Below are positions 60,889 through 64,000 of a DNA stretch of 64,000 nt, piece by piece. Each line of letters starts with the position of its first letter. Within the stretch, counting starts at the first letter, position 1. This DNA is from Parcubacteria group bacterium (GTDB lineage Bacteria > Patescibacteria > Paceibacteria > SW-4-49-11). The notes under the pieces are model-generated. The model searched no databases and was not told where the DNA came from. It saw only the letters and a program-made list of their open reading frames with translations. The translations under genes and the position numbers were made by a program. The DNA is taken from the NCBI GenBank assembly GCA_943354045.1, contig CALRBF010000001.1, positions 310,001 to 374,000 of the forward strand. Direction: 5' to 3'.

Positions 60889-62040
60889 ATGCAATTCAAA
60901 AAAGAATTATTATTAAGCTCACTATTTATCGGAATATTTTTTACATTAACCCCATATAGTAATGCAAAAATTGAATGTAAAAATATTTATGGTAATTTAG
61001 CAGGGGAAACTCCAGCAGATGATGAGCTTTGTCAGGGGATAATATATAACGAAATCCCAGGGAGAGCTTTTCCTAATGGGAGTATTATCAAGAAGAAAAA
61101 TTATCCTCAAGTTTATTATATAGAAAATTTTCAAAAAAGAGCAATAGAGTCCCCAGCCTTATTTGAATCTCGTAATTTTGATTGGAATGCTTTAATTATA
61201 TCTTCAGAATGGGATGTAGACCTGATGCAGTTGTCTTATGACTCTACCAATACTTTTATTGGAGAAGATGGAGCTCCACTAACATTTAGAGACGGGTCAT
61301 TATTATCTAATAGGGGCGGAGTCTATATTATATCGGATGGATTAAGAAGACCAATAGTATCACCCGCAGCTTTCCTAAGATTAGGATTCAAATGGAATAA
61401 TGTAAAAGCAGTATCAGACGCTGAACTTAATCTTCACCCACTAGGAGAAGCAGTTACTACAACATCTAATTATCCTGATGGAGTAGTGATTAAAACAGGT
61501 GGTGGGAAAATGTATTTAGTCGATGATGATAAAAGAAGATATATCCCATCTCCTTTAGTATTTGATTCTCTATTCAAATGGAATGAAACGGTAGATTTGT
61601 CTTTGGCTGTAGCTCCCGTATATAATCCAAGTGAAAAAGGGGATGTTATTATCCGAGATGGTGTTTTGATATCAGGAGAGGGTAAGGTGTGGGTAACAGA
61701 ATCAGGCAAAAAGATACCAATATATAGCCCAGAAATTTTTGAGAGCCTAGGATTGTCTTGGGGGCAAGTAAAGCCTGCTAGTACTTTTGATATGAATAAT
61801 ATCCCAACTAATAATTCGAGTGATTTAGGGAAAAATATAAGGGTTTTTGCAGATGGAACTGCATTAAAATCAGATAGTTCTTCGCAAATTTATTATTCTA
61901 AGGCGGGTATATTACGTCCAATCAATACACCAGAGAGATTTTACTCCCGCTATCAGAATTTTAATCAGGTGATAACTGTACCAAAAAGACTTATAGATAA
62001 ATATCCTATTGGAAGTGAACTTCCTCCAAGTCCATATTAA
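60889..62040 (+). CDS. Secreted repeat protein (SPxxF / IxSP repeats)
   Basis: This 383-aa protein has a signal peptide (ELLLSSLFIGIFFTLTPYSNA) and about five repeats of about 60-70 residues. Each has a DG-[ST]-L/I-I/L opening, an aromatic strand such as VYYIENFQKRAIESPALF, VYIISDGLRRPIVSPAAF or MYLVDDDKRRYIPSPLVF, then F-x-W-N-x-V. The architecture resembles wall- or surface-associated repeats in which each unit ends in a Trp-centred turn. It is unrecognised beyond that. No anchor is seen at the C terminus. Confidence 0.75.
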   Translation: MQFKKELLLSSLFIGIFFTLTPYSNAKIECKNIYGNLAGETPADDELCQGIIYNEIPGRAFPNGSIIKKKNYPQVYYIENFQKRAIESPALFESRNFDWNALIISSEWDVDLMQLSYDSTNTFIGEDGAPLTFRDGSLLSNRGGVYIISDGLRRPIVSPAAFLRLGFKWNNVKAVSDAELNLHPLGEAVTTTSNYPDGVVIKTGGGKMYLVDDDKRRYIPSPLVFDSLFKWNETVDLSLAVAPVYNPSEKGDVIIRDGVLISGEGKVWVTESGKKIPIYSPEIFESLGLSWGQVKPASTFDMNNIPTNNSSDLGKNIRVFADGTALKSDSSSQIYYSKAGILRPINTPERFYSRYQNFNQVITVPKRLIDKYPIGSELPPSPY

Positions 62041-62056
62041 AATAACACTTAATATA

Positions 62057-62095
62057 ACCTAAAAAGCTCCCAAATAAATCGGGAGCTTTTTAGGT
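62057..62095. terminator. Bidirectional terminator
   Basis: CCTAAAAAGCTCCC and GGGAGCTTTTTAGG are perfect 14-base arms. It serves the secreted repeat protein and the ribosomal-protein operon. Confidence 0.92.
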
Positions 62096-62102
62096 TTAGG
62101 AC

Positions 62103-62372
62103 TTATTTGGTATCTAATGCTTGATTAAGTTTGGTCATAAGACGTGATTTTTTACGGGCTGCAGAATTCTTTTTTAAGATTCCTCGTTTAGCAGTCTTAT
62201 CAATTGCCTTATAAACATTAGGCATAAATTCCTGAGCTTTTGTAATATCAGTTGAAAGATATCCTATAAACTCCTTTACAGAGTTTTTTAGTCTTTTCTT
62301 TACGATATTATTCTCAGCATTTTTCTTGAGAGATTGTCGATGTGCTTTAATAGCAGATTGTGTAATAGGCAT
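62103..62372 (-). CDS. rpsT: 30S ribosomal protein S20
   Basis: This 89-aa basic helical protein starts MPITQSAIKAHRQSLKKNAEN and ends with the long-helix pattern AARKKSRLMTKLNQAL. S20 binds 16S rRNA at the base of the 30S body. It lies 4 bp after rpsR, an unusual extension of the rpsF-ssb-rpsR operon. Confidence 0.9.
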   Translation of the reverse strand: MPITQSAIKAHRQSLKKNAENNIVKKRLKNSVKEFIGYLSTDITKAQEFMPNVYKAIDKTAKRGILKKNSAARKKSRLMTKLNQALDTK

Positions 62373-62376
62373 AGAT

Positions 62377-62601
62377 TTATCTGGTTACATAAGGAATAAT
62401 TGATAAAAACCGAGCTCTTTTCATAGACTTGGACAGATTTCTCTGATGATTTGCTCGAGTTCCTGTTCGGCGTGATGCTACGATTTTAGCTTGAGGAGTT
62501 AAAAACATCTTCAAAGTAACTGCATCCTTATAGTCTATTGCAACATTATTAGTGCTAAAATAGCATACCTTAGGGACTTTCTTCTTATTGTTCGTTCTCA
62601 T
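62377..62601 (-). CDS. rpsR: 30S ribosomal protein S18
   Basis: This 74-aa basic protein carries the S18 signature VASRRTGTRANHQRNLSKSMKRARFLSIIPY. The N terminus retains CYFSTNN and IDYKDAVTLKMFL. It pairs with S6 on the 30S platform. Third gene of the S6-SSB-S18 operon. Confidence 0.93.
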   Translation of the reverse strand: MRTNNKKKVPKVCYFSTNNVAIDYKDAVTLKMFLTPQAKIVASRRTGTRANHQRNLSKSMKRARFLSIIPYVTR

Positions 62602-62615
62602 ACGTGGTAAATTAA

Positions 62616-63092
62616 TTAAAATGGAATTTCTTCTAAATCGATTTCATCCTCATCTAGGTTGACAGTAGGAAGTTCTTCCTGAATGTCAGCTACTGGCTTT
62701 GAGGCGGTAGGCCTAGGAGTGCTTGGTCTAGACGCTGGGCTTGAAGGAGCTCCTGCTCCTGATGAACCCTTTGGTCCAAATTGAAATGACTCAATAATAA
62801 TTTCTGTACGATATTTTTTTTGTCCATCTTGGGCTTCCCATGATCGGGTCTGTAATCTTCCCTCTACAAGGATAAGAGAACCTTTTCTGAGATATTGGCT
62901 AATAGTATCAGCCTGCTTTCCATAAGCTACTACATTGTGATATTCAGCTGTTTCTTGCTTTTGTCCCTGCTTATCAACCCATGTGCGATTGGTGGCGAGG
63001 CTAAAACTTGATACAGATGATCCACTTGGTAAAGCTTTGAACTCAGGATCTTGAGTAAGATTTCCAATAAGATAGACTTTATTTAAATACAT
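62616..63092 (-). CDS. ssb: Single-stranded DNA-binding protein
   Basis: This 158-aa OB-fold protein starts MYLNKVYLIGNLTQDPEFKAL, with WVDKQGQKQETAEYHNVVAYG and KKYRTEIIIESFQFG. A Ser/Pro/Ala-rich linker leads to an acidic tail ending EEIPF, the tip that recruits repair proteins. It lies between rpsF and rpsR, the conserved order. Confidence 0.95.
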   Translation of the reverse strand: MYLNKVYLIGNLTQDPEFKALPSGSSVSSFSLATNRTWVDKQGQKQETAEYHNVVAYGKQADTISQYLRKGSLILVEGRLQTRSWEAQDGQKKYRTEIIIESFQFGPKGSSGAGAPSSPASRPSTPRPTASKPVADIQEELPTVNLDEDEIDLEEIPF

Positions 63093-63111
63093 ACAGCAAT
63101 TATATTAATGT

Positions 63112-63507
63112 TTATTCAACTTTAGGAGCTTCAGTAGGAGTCTCTTCCTTTGCCTTCTCAGCAATAGCTTCTACGGGGATTTCGCTTAATTTAAGAAAAT
63201 CTTTTACGATTAAGAATCGTAGTATAGCAGCTTCTCGAGACAAAGAGCTCTCAAGAGTACTGAGTTTGCTGGGGTCTAATTCAAAAGTAGTTGTGTAATA
63301 ATAACCTTGTCTATAATGCTTAATTGGATAAGCGAATTTTCGAAGATTATTTTCATCGGTACCACCTCTTTCGGCTGAAAATGTTCTCTCGGTCTCATTG
63401 GGCTTCCCTTCTAGGGATTTGATCTGCTCTGATACTACGGAATTGATAGCAATTTGCTCCTCATCAGTAAGCTCAGGCTTTAGGATATAGGTGATTTCGT
63501 ATAACAT
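63112..63507 (-). CDS. rpsF: 30S ribosomal protein S6
   Basis: S6 pairs with S18 on the 30S platform. The ATG at 63507 begins MLYEITYILKPELTDEEQIA, matching the family start; the frame extending to 63621 adds unlikely residues. 131 aa, with a C-terminal Glu/Ala/Pro-rich tail. First gene of the operon. Confidence 0.93.
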   Translation of the reverse strand: MLYEITYILKPELTDEEQIAINSVVSEQIKSLEGKPNETERTFSAERGGTDENNLRKFAYPIKHYRQGYYYTTTFELDPSKLSTLESSLSREAAILRFLIVKDFLKLSEIPVEAIAEKAKEETPTEAPKVE

Positions 63508-63624
63508 TATTCTATACAATACTAATAAACGGACATTTGTCTGTAGATACTCAGACATTGTGAAGTTGAAAGAACTTGCGAAGTTTGTTGTTATTATAGC
63601 ATAAAACTGAATATTTAGCAATAG

Positions 63625-63658
63625 TAAAGAAAAAACCCTCCAAGTATGGGGAGGGTTG
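63625..63658 (-). terminator. Terminator upstream of rpsF on the same strand
   Basis: On the minus strand, AACCCTCC and GGAGGGTT arms are followed by TTTTTTC. It ends the gene at 63659 and isolates it from rpsF. Confidence 0.85.
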
Positions 63659-64000
63659 CTAATGAGAATTGTGCGATATTATCAGATCAAGATATCTCTG
63701 AATAATTGCATAATGCCTTTCTTGTCTTCCTGTCAGCGTACCTAACTCATCATAATGAAGTGTGAACAATTCATTGATGCGCCTGAGTTGGCCAAGGACT
63801 AGATGAAATTCACTCTCATTCAATGGTAAGGAATGAAGGGTATATTTTCCTATATGCATAGGCTTTAAAACATTCTGATGAAGTTCCTCAAGAAGACTTA
63901 ACACCTCTTCAGTTACTGGATCTTCTAAATTCCTACGGCTAAAAATCAAGAGATGTTCTCTGATGATATTCTTGGGATTATGGGAAAGAGTAGTTTGTTG
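63659..64000 (-). CDS. Partial small soluble protein running off the window
   Basis: The frame is open from the window edge to a stop at 63659 (at least 113 codons). Visible residues include IIREHLLIFSRRNLEDPVTEEV, then FHLVLGQLRRINELFTLHYDE. A TTG at 63949 is probably not the true start. The product is a helical, charged protein with no recognised family; the immediate terminator suggests another single-gene unit. Confidence 0.55.
   Translation of the reverse strand, partial: QQTTLSHNPKNIIREHLLIFSRRNLEDPVTEEVLSLLEELHQNVLKPMHIGKYTLHSLPLNESEFHLVLGQLRRINELFTLHYDELGTLTGRQERHYAIIQRYLDLIISHNSH

Noticed and set aside
1..64000. CRISPR array
   Set aside because: No regularly spaced direct repeats with unique spacers and no cas-like genes were seen.
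1..64000. UGA recoded to glycine (as in Gracilibacteria/Absconditabacteria)
   Set aside because: Genes close normally at TGA, and full-length families are recovered with the standard bacterial code.

Overview
This is a chromosomal segment of an AT-rich bacterium that fits the Candidate Phyla Radiation (Patescibacteria). The evidence is the gene set (VirB4-like ATPase next to a TraC-like protein, DUF4446, DUF3048, LysM/M23, SNase-excalibur, competence-type pilin), short versions of housekeeping proteins (IF-2 of 498 aa, DnaA of 480 aa) and the small, mostly single-gene intergenic transcription units. UGA works as an ordinary stop (for example in the thermonuclease and hydrolase genes), so this is code 11 and not the recoded Gracilibacteria/Absconditabacteria. 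The class cannot be fixed from the window alone.

Layout. 0.1-9.7 kb: typA, small membrane proteins, a histidine phosphatase, VanW, a tandem LOG protein, UvrD and five tRNAs (Ala-TGC, Asp-GTC, His-GTG, Arg-TCT, Cys-GCA), all tRNAs on the minus strand. 9.7-18.5 kb: an accessory-looking stretch with a PemK/MazF protein, a SpoU methylase, the DUF4446-infB-rbfA operon, rsmA, many tiny minus-strand genes and a structured ncRNA candidate. 18.5-22.2 kb: TraC-like/VirB4/beta-propeller operon. 23-28.6 kb: two O-antigen-ligase-like proteins, a GT2 glycosyltransferase and a flippase, which together suggest cell-surface glycan synthesis. 28.6-35.4 kb: the replication-origin region: rpmH-rnpA-yidC on the minus strand, then dnaA, an oriC with clustered DnaA boxes, dnaN and a ComM-like AAA protein on the plus strand. 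35.4-47.3 kb: envelope and secreted functions (M23 peptidase, thermonuclease, CapA, sugar dehydrogenase), a CYTH protein, a beta-carbonic-anhydrase-like protein, a hydrolase, an ABC transporter and two related membrane proteins. 47.3-64 kb: dnaE, a giant chimeric pilin, RhuM, 6-phosphogluconolactonase, an amino-acid permease, uvrB, an orphan receiver, DUF3048, holA, a secreted repeat protein and the rpsF-ssb-rpsR-rpsT operon.

Two things stand out. First, at least eleven small transcription units, mostly single genes, share one promoter design: TTGACA, a 17-bp spacer that often ends in TGTGG, then TATAnT. Most have their own hairpin terminator; they encode short unrecognised proteins, an HD-domain protein or an RNA, and one has no ORF. 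Second, accessory DNA is repeatedly flanked by duplicated pieces of neighbouring genes. The 3' ends of tRNA-Ala and tRNA-Arg are duplicated on the far side of small double-hairpin elements. The rsmA 3' end is duplicated beyond two small genes and an ncRNA. Fused dnaE and hydrolase 3' ends separate an ABC transporter and two membrane-protein genes. Direct repeats of about 50 bp flank rhuM and capA. Together these suggest an insertion route that targets gene ends, though its enzyme is not in this window. Several families of GC-rich palindromic intergenic repeats run through the same gaps.
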